NCBI GenBank assembly: GCA_903831265.1
Contig: CAIKXD010000330.1
Span: 1-59,568 of the forward strand
Length of the DNA stretch: 59,568 bases
Reading direction: 5' to 3'
DNA from: an uncultured Bacteroidota bacterium
GTDB lineage: Bacteria; Bacteroidota; Bacteroidia; UBA4408
Shown here one piece after another: positions 37,103 to 47,947 of the stretch; positions within the stretch are counted from its first letter, which is position 1, and each line of letters starts with the position of its first letter. The notes beneath the pieces were generated by a model. That model saw nothing but the letters and a program-made list of their open reading frames with translations, had not been told where the DNA came from and did not search any database. Both the position numbers and the translations under genes were made by a program.

Positions 37103-38287
37103 TTAACTGTTGTTTAACATTGCATCAATACCTGGTAAGGTACCAGCTTCGATGTACTCCAATAAAGCACCACCACCAGTTGACACATAACTAACTTGAT
37201 TGCCTAAATTATACTTATTGATTGCGGCCACTGAATCTCCCCCTCCAATTAAAGAAAATGCACCTTTTTTTGTGGCCACACATATTGCTTCGGCAACGCT
37301 CTTGGTACCTGATTCAAAATTTGACATCTCAAACACACCCATTGGACCATTCCAAAGTATCGTATTTGAGTTTGAAACGACTTCATTAAAAATCTTTTCT
37401 GTTTCATGACCAATATCAAGTCCCATCCAACCCTCAGGAATATTTTTCACATCCACCATTTTTATGTTTGCCTCGTTAGAAAAATTATCGGCAATGGTTG
37501 CATCAACAGGAATATAAATATTTACCTTCTTTTTCTTTGCATCCGCTAAAATATCTAACGCTGTTTGTAATCGATCATCTTCAACAAGCGACTTTCCTAT
37601 ATTTCCGCCCATGGCTTTAACAAATGTAAATGCCATACCACCACCAATAATTATGTTATCGGCCTTGTCGATCAATTGTTGCAGTATAACAATTTTATCA
37701 GAAACTTTTGCTCCACCCATTATTGCTGTAAAAGGTTTTTTGCCATCATTTAAAACTTTATTGATACTTTTTAATTCTCCTTCTATGCAATAACCGAAAG
37801 TTTTATTTTGCGGAAAAAACTGGGCAATTATTGCTGTTGAGGCATGAGCGCGGTGTGCAGTTCCAAAAGCATCATTCACATAAATATCTCCATGTTTTGC
37901 GAGTTTTTCAGCAAATTCGACATCGCCTTTTTCCTCTTCTTTATAAAATCGTAAATTTTCGAGTAGCAATACTTCGCCATCCTTTATGCTACTGGAAATT
38001 CTAAATGATTCTTCGCTAATACAATCATCCACAAATTTAACTTGCATACCTAAAACTCGGTTTAGCTCTGGCAACAAGTGTTTTAATGAATATTTATCTG
38101 TTGGACCATCTTTGGGTCTTCCTAAATGCGACATTAAAATAGCACTACCGCCATCCTCTAAAACTTTTTTTATTGTTGGCAAAGCAGCCAAAATTCTGGT
38201 GTTATCTGTTACATTAAATTGTGCATCTAAAGGCACATTAAAATCAACTCTGATAAGGGCTTTTTTATTTTTGAAATTGATCGTCAT
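37103..38287 (-). CDS. pgk: Phosphoglycerate kinase
   Basis: Glycolytic enzyme (394 residues) making ATP from 1,3-bisphosphoglycerate. Motifs: [14 protein letters not shown] at the N-terminus, [30 protein letters not shown], and the C-terminal nucleotide-site [19 protein letters not shown]. An in-frame ATG at 38317 lies upstream of the -7 promoter box, so the start is set at 38287 ([13 protein letters not shown]). Confidence 0.97.
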   Translation of the reverse strand: MTINFKNKKALIRVDFNVPLDAQFNVTDNTRILAALPTIKKVLEDGGSAILMSHLGRPKDGPTDKYSLKHLLPELNRVLGMQVKFVDDCISEESFRISSSIKDGEVLLLENLRFYKEEEKGDVEFAEKLAKHGDIYVNDAFGTAHRAHASTAIIAQFFPQNKTFGYCIEGELKSINKVLNDGKKPFTAIMGGAKVSDKIVILQQLIDKADNIIIGGGMAFTFVKAMGGNIGKSLVEDDRLQTALDILADAKKKKVNIYIPVDATIADNFSNEANIKMVDVKNIPEGWMGLDIGHETEKIFNEVVSNSNTILWNGPMGVFEMSNFESGTKSVAEAICVATKKGAFSLIGGGDSVAAINKYNLGNQVSYVSTGGGALLEYIEAGTLPGIDAMLNNS

Positions 38288-38304
38288 TTTAAATAATTTG
38301 AGTG

Positions 38305-38337
38305 CAAAAATATCCAATTTTAAATACTAATAGCAAA
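38305..38337 (-). promoter_or_regulatory. Promoter of pgk
   Basis: TTTG at 38337-38334 and TATTTTTG at 38312-38305 on the minus strand, 21 bases apart, form a consensus Bacteroidota promoter 18 bases upstream of the chosen pgk start. Confidence 0.8.
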
Positions 38338-38359
38338 GATTAATTTCGAAAACCGCTTT

Positions 38360-38536
38360 TAATCCAAATTATGCAGTTGAAACCTGCTCAAATCATTTTT
38401 CTTCTCCAAACGGGTCTACTCCCATTTCCGATTTCATAATAATTCACTATTACTTCAATCCACAATAGTCCGCGAGCACCTGTTATTATTAAAAAATTTT
38501 GTTGACCAATTATTCCAACTGCATAATTTGGGTTTA
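38360..38536. repeat. Dispersed intergenic repeat, copy 2 (best inverted repeats)
   Basis: Ends are perfect 16-base inverted repeats: CCAAATTATGCAGTTG at 38364-38379 and CAACTGCATAATTTGG at 38516-38531, with TTAA-like flanks. The internal sequence closely matches copy 3, for example the ACTCCCAT, ATTTCATAATA, TTCACTATTACTT and GTTGACCAA blocks. It lies between the divergent pgk and deacetylase genes. Confidence 0.85.
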
Positions 38537-38583
38537 ATATTTGTTCAATTGCAATTCAAAGCGTTATTTAGTGGTTTGAAAAT

Positions 38584-39597
38584 ATGATTAGAAAGCTACT
38601 ATTTTTTTTTCTGTATATCATTGGAGTTCCCGCATTTTTGCGAAGGAAAATGGCAAATAATAGAGAAATCTCTATCTTACTATTTCATAGGATAAGTAAT
38701 GAATCAGATCTATTATGGCCAGCCATGCCAATAAAATCTTTTGAAAAATTAATATTGAAATTAAAAAACACTGTTGAAATAATTTCCTTCAATGAGTTAA
38801 AATCATTAGAAATATATCCTAGAAAACCAGTAATGTTGTTAAGTTTTGATGATGGATATGTTGATTTTTTGCAAGATGTAATGCCAATATTTAAGCGGTT
38901 GCAAATTAAAGCTAATCATAATATATGCCCCGGATTAGTAGAAATTGCCACTCCCCCATGGACACAAATTTTATCGTTATATTTAAGTTTTAAATCAAGC
39001 GAAAATGAAGCTTTAAATAAAAAACTATTGATAGACAATAAGTCTTTTGTAAATGAAAAAATGTTCCTTGCTATTTGCAAGCAACTCTTGAATTACAGTG
39101 ACAATGAAAGAAATGATTTAATAATGCCCTTACTAGCGCATATCCCAGCAGAAAAAGTTTATAAGTTGATGGACTGGGATCAAATTAATTATTGTTATAA
39201 TAACAATATTGAAATAGGTTCTCATGGTTATATGCACAGAAATTTATTGCAAATATGGGATTCTTCGATTTTAGAAAATGAGATTATTGAAAGTAGCAAA
39301 AAAATTGAAGAAAGGACAGGAAATAAGCCTACCATATTTGCCTTTGCTAATGCTATGGGCAATGATGATAGTAGACAATTTGTAAGAAAATCTGGATATC
39401 AATTTTCACTCATTTTGATGGATAAATTATTTAGCTGGCATCCCCTCAAAAAAGAAGAGCATACTGAATTGCCAAGGATAAATATTTCAAGAGCTGATTG
39501 GCGAGAAGAATATTTAAGAGCACTTGGATTTCATGTTATGGTAAAGAAGTATTTAAATTTTTTTGATAAAATTATATGTTTTGGTTTGACATCATAA
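38584..39597 (+). CDS. NodB-type polysaccharide deacetylase, membrane anchored
   Basis: 337-residue protein. An N-terminal hydrophobic helix (about 4-19) probably anchors it. The NodB domain shows motif 1 MLLSFDDGYVDF (metal and base aspartates) and motif 2 IEIGSHGYMHRNL (metal histidines), followed by a distant C-terminal part. It likely removes acetyl groups from an N-acetyl-sugar polymer; the substrate is unknown. It sits just after repeat copy 2 with only about 48 bases of leader. Confidence 0.88.
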   Translation: MIRKLLFFFLYIIGVPAFLRRKMANNREISILLFHRISNESDLLWPAMPIKSFEKLILKLKNTVEIISFNELKSLEIYPRKPVMLLSFDDGYVDFLQDVMPIFKRLQIKANHNICPGLVEIATPPWTQILSLYLSFKSSENEALNKKLLIDNKSFVNEKMFLAICKQLLNYSDNERNDLIMPLLAHIPAEKVYKLMDWDQINYCYNNNIEIGSHGYMHRNLLQIWDSSILENEIIESSKKIEERTGNKPTIFAFANAMGNDDSRQFVRKSGYQFSLILMDKLFSWHPLKKEEHTELPRINISRADWREEYLRALGFHVMVKKYLNFFDKIICFGLTS

Positions 39598-39644
39598 ATT
39601 TATTTGTTAATTTAACGGTCTGATATAAGTTATAGACGCTATCT

Positions 39645-41432
39645 GTGATTGAAATTTTTGAAGAAGTAGACATTCATGAAAAGCTGAAAGCAGCGGGAAG
39701 CGAACTGGAAAAAGCCGATTTGCTAAATCGTTATTCCTGGAAGATTAGGCATTCATTTCCTAACAAAGCTTTAGATTTTGCTTTAAAAGCAAGAGAACTT
39801 TCTGCTAATATTGATTACAAAACGGGTGTTGCTTATAGTTTTAGATGCTCGGGCGCGGCCTATTCGTTAGTATCTCAGTTTCAAATTGGTTTGGCCGATT
39901 TACAAAAGGCTTTTGTTTTATTTTTTGAGTTAGGAAATAAGCAAGCGATAGCTACAACGCTTCGAAACATTGGCAATATTTACAAGGCATTAAATCAAAT
40001 TGAAAAATCTTTAGAGCATTATTACAACGCACTTCGTTTTGCAAAAGAGGTTGATGATCAGCAAGGTGTAGCCTATATTTATGGTCATATTGGTGATGCC
40101 AAATTTATGCTTCAGAACTACGATATGGCACTTGATTTTATGTACAGAGCCATTGAAATACACAGCGAGCGTGGTGATGATTTTGGGTTGGCCAACTCCT
40201 ATATTATCTTAGGCAATATTTATCTAGCCACAGATCAACATCAAAAAGCATTTGGCTATATTTTACAGGCTATCAACAAGAGTAATAAAATTAATCACCT
40301 ACGCGGTATTGCCGATGCCAACAGTAGTTTAGGTAACTTTTACAGAGATCAAAAGAATTATTCCAAAGCGCTATATCAGCATCAAATAGCTATGAGTGCA
40401 GCCACCGAAATGGGCGAAAAGCTTCTAATCTCTAGAATTTACAAAAATATTTCTGATACCTATAAAGCTTCTGGTAATTTTGAAAAAGCCTTAGAAACTT
40501 ATACGCGTTATGATGAAGTTAAAAGCTTCGTACAAAATGCAAATAATGAGATTACAGTGCGAACACTGCAGGCTCAGTTTGAATTAGAGCAAAGCGAAAA
40601 AGAAAAAGAAATTTATAAGTTCAAAAATATAGAATTAGCCAATGCCAATAAGTTAATTGAGTCGAAAAATAAAGATATTACAGATAGTATAAAATATGCA
40701 AAGCATATTCAAGAAGCCATACTTCCTGAAAGAAATTACATGAAGCAATACTTACAAGATTTCTTTATTTTTTACAAACCGAAAGATATTGTAAGTGGAG
40801 ATTTTTACTGGTTCTTAGAAAAGAATGGATTGCTTTATATTGCGGCTGTTGACTGCACAGGACATGGCGTGCCTGGCGCATTTGTATCCATTGTAGGTGG
40901 CAATATTTTAAATCAAGTTGTACGTCAGAATAATTTTACTGATGCTGCCGAGATTTTAGATTCGGTGAACACCATGTTTAACATGAGCATTCGACAGACC
41001 TTTGAAGAGTCGGTTGTTAAAGATGGTATGGATTTAGTTCTCTGTGTTATTGATAAAGAAAAGATGATTGTAAATTTTGCAGGTGCTTACAATCCTTTAT
41101 ATATTGTCAGAGATAGTGAAATTAATATTTACAAAGGCAATAAGTTTCCCATAGGTATATTTATTGGCGATGAAGTAAAAAAGTTTAGCAGTCAAAATAT
41201 TCCTATACAAAAAAACGATGTGCTTTATCTTTTTAGTGATGGCTACGTAGATCAATTTGGAGGTAATGAAAATAAAAAATTGATGCATAAGCGATTCCGA
41301 GATTTGATCACTGAAAACTCTCAATTACCAATGAAATTGCAACATTATAATTTTGAATTATTCTTCGAAAATTGGAAAGGTAATAGAGAGCAAGTTGATG
41401 ATATACTTTTGATTGGTTTGAGGATTCAATAA
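39645..41432 (+). CDS. TPR-domain SpoIIE-type protein phosphatase
   Basis: 595-residue cytoplasmic signalling protein without signal peptide or transmembrane helix. N-terminal tetratricopeptide repeats (about 15-300, for example IGNIYKALNQIEKSLEHYYN) lead into a short coiled coil (about 305-345) and a PP2C/SpoIIE phosphatase domain (about 350-595). The metal-binding aspartates are in VSGDFYWF, AAVDCTGHGVPGAFVS, LFSDGYVDQF and VDDILLIG. The start is GTG at 39645, since an in-frame TAG lies 10 bases upstream and no ATG occurs near. Its target, likely an anti-sigma or anti-anti-sigma partner, is not visible here. Confidence 0.88.
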   Translation: MIEIFEEVDIHEKLKAAGSELEKADLLNRYSWKIRHSFPNKALDFALKARELSANIDYKTGVAYSFRCSGAAYSLVSQFQIGLADLQKAFVLFFELGNKQAIATTLRNIGNIYKALNQIEKSLEHYYNALRFAKEVDDQQGVAYIYGHIGDAKFMLQNYDMALDFMYRAIEIHSERGDDFGLANSYIILGNIYLATDQHQKAFGYILQAINKSNKINHLRGIADANSSLGNFYRDQKNYSKALYQHQIAMSAATEMGEKLLISRIYKNISDTYKASGNFEKALETYTRYDEVKSFVQNANNEITVRTLQAQFELEQSEKEKEIYKFKNIELANANKLIESKNKDITDSIKYAKHIQEAILPERNYMKQYLQDFFIFYKPKDIVSGDFYWFLEKNGLLYIAAVDCTGHGVPGAFVSIVGGNILNQVVRQNNFTDAAEILDSVNTMFNMSIRQTFEESVVKDGMDLVLCVIDKEKMIVNFAGAYNPLYIVRDSEINIYKGNKFPIGIFIGDEVKKFSSQNIPIQKNDVLYLFSDGYVDQFGGNENKKLMHKRFRDLITENSQLPMKLQHYNFELFFENWKGNREQVDDILLIGLRIQ

Positions 41433-41456
41433 GCAGTTGAGTGCTTGAAACAACAG

Positions 41457-44400
41457 TTATTCGACTACAGTTACAATGCCTATTCTATTGATACTTTTAC
41501 CTTTAACAGAGGTAAAGTCTAGCATATATACATACACGCCAATTGGCACTTTATTTCCTTTATATGTTGCGTCCCAACTTTGCCCTGGTGTTTTCGTTTC
41601 AAAAATTTTCTCTCCCCATCTATTCCAAATAGAAAAATTATATTCGGCCGCCATGTTTTCATAAATACCTATTGGACCAAAATTCTCTGACAAACCTCCT
41701 AATACAAATGCATTTGGAATATAAAGCACAGGCTCTTGTTCTAAACAAATTACATTGCTAAAACTTTTTTCTAAAAAACCATATTGATTACCTGTGCCTT
41801 CTATGGCTTCTATAAAATAACAGATGATGCCGTCAGCGGGTGTTATTTCAGCCACATCGTGTTCAAAATATTTAGCTGTACTATCAAAGCTTGCAACTAG
41901 GTTGGGATTTTGTCTTAAATAATTATCGCAAGAATATAAATTATAAGATACTACTTTTCCATCCCATTCTTTATAAAAATTCCATGATAATTTATTTGTA
42001 AAGTCGGGTAAAGCTTCGCCTTGTAAAAAAATTGTAGTGCCTACATTACTAACTCCTGTTAAATTACCACAAGCATCAACAATAAAAATTTTATATTCAT
42101 AGGCTGTTTCCTGCGTTTTTGCACTGTTATCATAATACCTAATAAATTCATCATAAGTATCAATTAAAAATACACCTAGAGTATCATTTGAACCAAATGG
42201 CAATTTTCTGCGTGTGACCACATAACTTGCTATATCAGCTGCTGTATCAATGTAACATTTTAATGCGGCTGTAAAATCATTTTCTACAGTTGCATAATTC
42301 ATGTAAGTATAATCTGCTAAATCAATTACGTTGGCCACAAAGCATACTTCATTGCTAGCTGCAGAAATTCCACCTGTGTTGCTCATTGCTCGAACATAAA
42401 AGCAATAGGTAGAAGAATTATTCATGTTGGTGTAAGTAAAAGTTTGCGTAGCACCTGAAACAGTTGCAGCAAGCGTGTATGGTTGATTATCTTGTTTTAC
42501 ATAAATCAAATAATTACTAATACCACTAAACCCGAAATAAGGACTCCAAGCAAAATCAACCTTTCCTAAGCAACCATTAACTTTGTGTGTAAGATAAATA
42601 GAATGATGCAACAAAGAGGCGTTTCCCAGATTGTCACAGCTATCTAAAGCTGCAATACCATAAACTTCAGATCCATTTCCCGGATTTGAATTTAAATTTA
42701 AAAATGATGTATTATTGTATCCAAATACGGTATCAATTGGCGTGAGTATTCCATTTATTTCTTGTAAAACAATATAACGATTTACATCTGTATCTGATGA
42801 GGGAGACCAACCCAATTGGGTAAGTTGAGAAGACAAAACCACGCTCACACTATCTAAATTCATATTAGGCGGTGGCGCATTATTTAAGAAAGTAACACTA
42901 TCAATATTTGATGAAGAAACACATCCTAAAGAATCTTGTAATTCGACTCTATAGTTGATATCGGCCGAGCAATTTAAAAAGCTATCATCAAAAAACAAAT
43001 TAGGTGTTGTTGAAACTTGCCAAGGACCGTTATCCACTTGTTTAAAGATGCGATAAAAAGGATATGAACTACTTAATGGAGGCGTATGCAGCGCATTCCA
43101 TGTAACAGTGTAATTATTGCCCACCGCTGCACCAATATTTACGAAAATGGTTTGTAAAGTATCTTTGGCAGGAGTTAATACTTTTCCAAAGCAACCAGAT
43201 CGACTTCTTACAAAGTAAAACATTGGTGCTTGTTGACAGCCTGCACCTAGGTGAGTGTAGGTGTTTTGGTTATAATTAAAAATACTATCAATAACTGTAT
43301 ATGGTCCATTTAAATTAGGAGATGCATACACATGATAACTATTAAAAGTACCAGCAGTATCTAATGGAATTTCCCAAGTTAAGGCAACATCGCCATTGTT
43401 CAAAACATTAGCACAATGTAAATTGGGTGATTCAATTATTGCAATTGCTTCAACTACAATGGTTGCGGTTACAACTGTATATGAAGGCGCAGGGCAATAA
43501 TCATCCCTGAAGGTAAAGGTAAAAGTATGAACGTTGCTGTTGGTAATACATTCTTCAAAAGTGGCTACATGCTCGCAACCTGTTTGCCAATTAAAATTCA
43601 AAGTTAAATTACCCTGAGCTGTTTGAGGTGGTGGCGGGCTTAACGTTGCGCAAGGTAGATTTAAACAGCCTGCATTAGGGTTAGTGTAATTTGTCCCAAA
43701 CTGACCACCTTGTGCTGTATAAATAATATTTTGAGGAAATCCAGTTGGTAAAAAACCATTTTCTGTTCCTGTAATGCTAAAAGTTACCAAATCTCCAGCA
43801 GTTACAGTATCAATATAATTAGTAAATAAACCAGAACCATTATTAATGAATGGAGCAGTTACCGTAGGTGGTTGATTGGCGCCACAAGAGAGAATTACGG
43901 TTTGAATTTCGCGATAAACTTCGGCAACTTTTTGCCCACATTTAAAGGACGTTGCCTTGATAACTTGAACATAATTTCCGATATTAAAAACAGTAAAAGA
44001 CATTTCACCGGTTTGGCTATTTAAAGTAACAGGCAAATTATTAACATTTTGAGCAGGTCCGGGAAAAGGATTGGCAAGGCTGTAACCTATTTCAAAAGGT
44101 ATTGCCGGAGGATTAGTTGCTGTAAAAGCATTTCCCGGGGGCAGGTAATCTAATGGTTTATCAAATTCATAACTTACAGAATCTAAATCTGGATCGTATG
44201 CATTTGGATTATAAGTATAGGGTGTACCCGCACAAATAATGATGCTTGGTCTTTCTTGAAAAATGGGTGAGGAATCAAAACAAGGAGATGCATTTTGACC
44301 GTTATAGGCAAACATTTTTGCTCGAAGGGTAAATCCGTTGGTTGGATTTCCTGGGCCAGCAAAACTCAGTGATAAATTTGTGATTGAGGCGTTTCTACAG

Positions 44401-44816
44401 CAATTGCTCCAAGAAAAAACCCATCCTTGAGGTGGAGGTACACCAGGCAAATTAACGTTGTTTGATTTTAAAATATACTCTTTAACGGCTGTATTTCCGT
44501 TTGGCGAAGCACAATTATAGGAAGGTCCAGATCCATTGCATTGAGGCGAAATATCAGTAGAATCAACAATATTCATAGGAATACTAGTAACAGAAGGATG
44601 ATTATGCACTGAAAGAGATATTGGACCTGCATTGGTAATATAAACTGCAGTAAGGCAATCGCGGTAAACCTTCATTTGAAACTGATAATTTCCATTACCG
44701 AGGCACACCCATGTGATTTCACCACCCATTAAATGCGTGGCATTGGCTTTGTTTAAAAAGCTCAAAAATACCAACAATATGAAGGTTATTCTTTTGTGCA
44801 AAGCGCAAGTGTTCAA
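41457..44816 (-). CDS. Giant surface protein with gliding-motility/T9SS type B C-terminus
   Basis: 1119-residue secreted protein. The signal peptide (about 1-26) is followed by ATHLMGGEITWVCL, a start typical of a widespread Bacteroidota family. Many beta-sandwich/fibronectin-like segments follow. The last about 90 residues (VLYIPNAFVLGG, then YNFSIWNRWGEKIFETKTPG and PIGVYVYMLDF) form the type B sorting domain used by the type IX secretion system. It should be exported through T9SS and attached to or released from the surface. It is transcribed divergently from the 993-residue gene 149 bases away. Confidence 0.9.
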   Translation of the reverse strand: MNTCALHKRITFILLVFLSFLNKANATHLMGGEITWVCLGNGNYQFQMKVYRDCLTAVYITNAGPISLSVHNHPSVTSIPMNIVDSTDISPQCNGSGPSYNCASPNGNTAVKEYILKSNNVNLPGVPPPQGWVFSWSNCCRNASITNLSLSFAGPGNPTNGFTLRAKMFAYNGQNASPCFDSSPIFQERPSIIICAGTPYTYNPNAYDPDLDSVSYEFDKPLDYLPPGNAFTATNPPAIPFEIGYSLANPFPGPAQNVNNLPVTLNSQTGEMSFTVFNIGNYVQVIKATSFKCGQKVAEVYREIQTVILSCGANQPPTVTAPFINNGSGLFTNYIDTVTAGDLVTFSITGTENGFLPTGFPQNIIYTAQGGQFGTNYTNPNAGCLNLPCATLSPPPPQTAQGNLTLNFNWQTGCEHVATFEECITNSNVHTFTFTFRDDYCPAPSYTVVTATIVVEAIAIIESPNLHCANVLNNGDVALTWEIPLDTAGTFNSYHVYASPNLNGPYTVIDSIFNYNQNTYTHLGAGCQQAPMFYFVRSRSGCFGKVLTPAKDTLQTIFVNIGAAVGNNYTVTWNALHTPPLSSSYPFYRIFKQVDNGPWQVSTTPNLFFDDSFLNCSADINYRVELQDSLGCVSSSNIDSVTFLNNAPPPNMNLDSVSVVLSSQLTQLGWSPSSDTDVNRYIVLQEINGILTPIDTVFGYNNTSFLNLNSNPGNGSEVYGIAALDSCDNLGNASLLHHSIYLTHKVNGCLGKVDFAWSPYFGFSGISNYLIYVKQDNQPYTLAATVSGATQTFTYTNMNNSSTYCFYVRAMSNTGGISAASNEVCFVANVIDLADYTYMNYATVENDFTAALKCYIDTAADIASYVVTRRKLPFGSNDTLGVFLIDTYDEFIRYYDNSAKTQETAYEYKIFIVDACGNLTGVSNVGTTIFLQGEALPDFTNKLSWNFYKEWDGKVVSYNLYSCDNYLRQNPNLVASFDSTAKYFEHDVAEITPADGIICYFIEAIEGTGNQYGFLEKSFSNVICLEQEPVLYIPNAFVLGGLSENFGPIGIYENMAAEYNFSIWNRWGEKIFETKTPGQSWDATYKGNKVPIGVYVYMLDFTSVKGKSINRIGIVTVVE

Positions 44817-44903
44817 GCAAATATACTATTTTGTTTTTGACAATTGATTTTCAAACTAACAAATTTACTATTTCATAGTTTTATGTGAAATAACATAAAA
44901 GAA

Positions 44904-44935
44904 TTTGCATTTGTTAAATTCTCTTAATACTTTTA
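44904..44935 (+). promoter_or_regulatory. Promoter of the 993-residue surface protein
   Basis: TTTG at 44904-44907 and TACTTTTA at 44928-44935 have a 20-base spacing. The last base of the -7 box deviates from TAnnTTTG. The same variant TACTTTTA occurs at 56330-56337 and 59189-59196. Confidence 0.5.
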
Positions 44936-44965
44936 TTTTTTAAATAAAACTCTAAAATCAAAACT

Positions 44966-47947
44966 ATGATAAAAAGATACTTACTATTTATTACAGCTTT
45001 TTGCTTTGGACTCATAGAGCATTCAGCTGCTCAAAACACTTTAATTAGCACCGAAGATTTTGAGGGTGCTACTAATATTACCACTATTAACGACACAGGC
45101 TTAGCAAGTAACACCGGACCTAATCAATGGATAGTAAATAACCTATACAATGGTGGGGCATTGTATCCTAATACCATTTCTCAAGACAGTACCTTTGGAG
45201 GATTTATAAGTTTTCCCAATGGGAGATACCTGCATATACATGATTCAATAACTGCAGCAGGAAGCAATGTGGCCAATACAAACTATGATGCACTGGGTGC
45301 CAGCGATAGGTTTGCTGTGGTGGATGAGTTTTGCACCCTTGGCTATACAGGTGTTACTGTGGCCTATTATTACATGTGCATGGGTGATTCAAACAATGCT
45401 TATGGACAAGTATATTACAGCCTTAATAATGGTCCTTGGACCCAGTTTCCCGGTGCAACATATAACAACACTTATAAATGGAAATATGAAGAACTTATAA
45501 ATCCTGTTTTTGACAATCAAGGCAGTGTAAGGATTGGCTTTAGATGGACAAATAACGCCATTAACTCTACCCCTACTCCATCATTTGCTATTGATGACAT
45601 TAGAGTTGTAGGTAATTTTGATGTAACCTTTGTAGGCATTACAATTGACACATTGCAGTTGGTACCTGTTTGTCAGAACTTTAATTTTTTAGCCTTTTTT
45701 AATTTGACTAATCCATTATGTGGAGATGGGTTTTATCAAGTAGAATTGAGTAATGCAGCGGGTAACTTTAACAATCCAACAAACTTAGGTATTTATCAAC
45801 TAAACAATCTCAACATTAATCAAGCTTTGTTTTTAAACATTCCGGCCAATATACCGCCAGGAACTTGTTACCAAATTAGAATAGTGAGAATAGATGTAAC
45901 ACCTGTGGTTGTGAGCACGACAAGTGCTTGTTTTGAAGTGCTTTTATGTCCTAATACTATCACCACCTTAGAACCTATTATGGTCAGCAATCCATCCGAT
46001 CCCATTTGCGTTGGCAGTGTTATAGATGTTCCATTTTTTTCAACAGGCGTTTATACCAATAATACTTATGTGGCACAGCTATCCGACTCTGCCGGAAATT
46101 TCCCTATAAACCCTAATGTTTTAGGAACCTTTCCAAATTCTCAAACTTATGATCCTGCTTTAGGTTCTTTACCAGGCACCGTTTCAGGTTTGTTAAATCC
46201 GCTATTTCACCCTATTCCACCGGGTTGCAATTATTATATTCGTGTAATCTCCATAAACCCTTCAGCAACAGGTAGTTTGTATGGACCATTTTGTATTCGA
46301 AATTGTGATATTGAAACAAATGATCAACAAGACATTAGTGCATGTATTACCACTACTACAGGCTATGACACCACAGCTACAGTTGATATCAATCAATTTG
46401 ACTCGACAGCAGTATACACACCCAGCAATTTATTCGAGCTGCAATTATTAAGCAGTATGACATTTGCTGTTGTAAATACAGGAGGCATTGGATCCATCAA
46501 TGCCGCTGGTGACACTATTATGCCTATAAATATTCCAGATTTGGCAGGTCTTTTAGCCTTAGGATTGCAACCAGGTTTATATTATGCTAGAATTGTTGCA
46601 ACAAATAGCTCTAATATGTGGAATAATTTAGGAACACTTATACGTGTTATTATTGGCGCTCCGGCAGATGTGCCACTAGGTGTATTTGGATACAACCCCA
46701 CCAACTTCACAGGTTTTGAACCGATTACTGATTCAACTATTTGTTTAGGTAGCGCCATTTACTTTACGATGCTGCCTTATAACAGTAGTTCTGATTATGT
46801 GTGGACACTTAACACACAAAACAATTGGAGTACAGATCAGTTCACGGGTGTATTATTTAACCAAACTGGTCCTTTTGCCATGAGTGTTGTTGAAACAAAC
46901 TATGGATGTGTTGGCCCAGGCTCTGATACAGCAAGAATTGTGGTTATTGGTGCACCGTCAGTAACAGTTGCAGGACCTGGGCAAGTATGCATAGGAGACA
47001 CAGCAACATTTAATGGTTTTTTACAAAACAACACTTATTATTACTGGAGCACCAATAGCGGAGTTATTATAGATACCCTTAATAACTTTACTAATGTGTA
47101 CTTTCCAACAGCGGGTACTATACCTGTTTATTTAAATGCTGTTAACTCTTGTGGTACTGCCAATGGAATAAAAAATGTAACAGTAAGACCTTTACCAAAT
47201 GTTGACGCAGGAAATGATACAACTATATGTCCAGGCACGCCTCTGCAACTTACCACCCAAACAGGTACTAGTTATAATTTTAATTGGATGGAACTAGATT
47301 CTACTATTGCAACAACACAAAGCACGACTGTTTATCCAACAAGCGATACATATTATGTTATTCAAACAACGAGTTATCCATCAATTGGATGTAAAGAACA
47401 AGATACAGTATTTGTTACCCTCAGAGCAACAGGTGCTACCAACAGCATCGATTCAACAATTTGCGAAGGTGATAATATTCTTTTAAATCCGGGGCCCGGT
47501 GCCAACTATACCTGGAACAATGGGTATAGTAGTCAAATTTTAGAAACAAATCAGCCAGGGGTTTATATTGTTTCTTTTTACACTGCTCCCGATGTATGTG
47601 TTTCTATAGATACTTTTAATGTAATAACCAAAGTGTGTGAAGAGCCGATACCACCTCAACCAGACTCATTATTTACACCAAATGTGTTTACTATCAATGG
47701 AGATGGTGTTAACGATAAATTTTTAATTTACAATTCTAATTATAAAAGTATTGAGGTAATTATTTACAACCGATGGGGGCAACAAGTTGGTTATTGGAAT
47801 GCCATTGATGGAGGTTGGGATGGCAATCATTTTAATACCGGTGAACCTTGTCCCGATGGTGTATACTTTTATGTAGGAATAGCGCAGAGTAACAACAGTG
47901 TTGTTCCAGAGAGCCTCCATGGAACCGTTACTTTAATGAGGCGGTAG
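44966..47947 (+). CDS. Large surface protein with gliding-motility/T9SS type B C-terminus
   Basis: 993-residue secreted protein. The signal peptide (about 1-22) ends in AAQN. The N-terminal third has a jellyroll-like region with ALGASDRFAVVDEF and SFAIDDIRVVGNF. PKD/Ig-like modules follow in the middle (ITDSTICLGSAIYFTM, VAGPGQVCIGDTATF, AGNDTTICPGTP). The final about 90 residues (LFTPNVFTINGDGVNDKFLI, IIYNRWGQQVGYWN, CPDGVYFYVGIAQ) are the T9SS type B sorting domain. It has its own promoter and is divergent from the 1119-residue gene. Confidence 0.9.
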   Translation: MIKRYLLFITAFCFGLIEHSAAQNTLISTEDFEGATNITTINDTGLASNTGPNQWIVNNLYNGGALYPNTISQDSTFGGFISFPNGRYLHIHDSITAAGSNVANTNYDALGASDRFAVVDEFCTLGYTGVTVAYYYMCMGDSNNAYGQVYYSLNNGPWTQFPGATYNNTYKWKYEELINPVFDNQGSVRIGFRWTNNAINSTPTPSFAIDDIRVVGNFDVTFVGITIDTLQLVPVCQNFNFLAFFNLTNPLCGDGFYQVELSNAAGNFNNPTNLGIYQLNNLNINQALFLNIPANIPPGTCYQIRIVRIDVTPVVVSTTSACFEVLLCPNTITTLEPIMVSNPSDPICVGSVIDVPFFSTGVYTNNTYVAQLSDSAGNFPINPNVLGTFPNSQTYDPALGSLPGTVSGLLNPLFHPIPPGCNYYIRVISINPSATGSLYGPFCIRNCDIETNDQQDISACITTTTGYDTTATVDINQFDSTAVYTPSNLFELQLLSSMTFAVVNTGGIGSINAAGDTIMPINIPDLAGLLALGLQPGLYYARIVATNSSNMWNNLGTLIRVIIGAPADVPLGVFGYNPTNFTGFEPITDSTICLGSAIYFTMLPYNSSSDYVWTLNTQNNWSTDQFTGVLFNQTGPFAMSVVETNYGCVGPGSDTARIVVIGAPSVTVAGPGQVCIGDTATFNGFLQNNTYYYWSTNSGVIIDTLNNFTNVYFPTAGTIPVYLNAVNSCGTANGIKNVTVRPLPNVDAGNDTTICPGTPLQLTTQTGTSYNFNWMELDSTIATTQSTTVYPTSDTYYVIQTTSYPSIGCKEQDTVFVTLRATGATNSIDSTICEGDNILLNPGPGANYTWNNGYSSQILETNQPGVYIVSFYTAPDVCVSIDTFNVITKVCEEPIPPQPDSLFTPNVFTINGDGVNDKFLIYNSNYKSIEVIIYNRWGQQVGYWNAIDGGWDGNHFNTGEPCPDGVYFYVGIAQSNNSVVPESLHGTVTLMRR

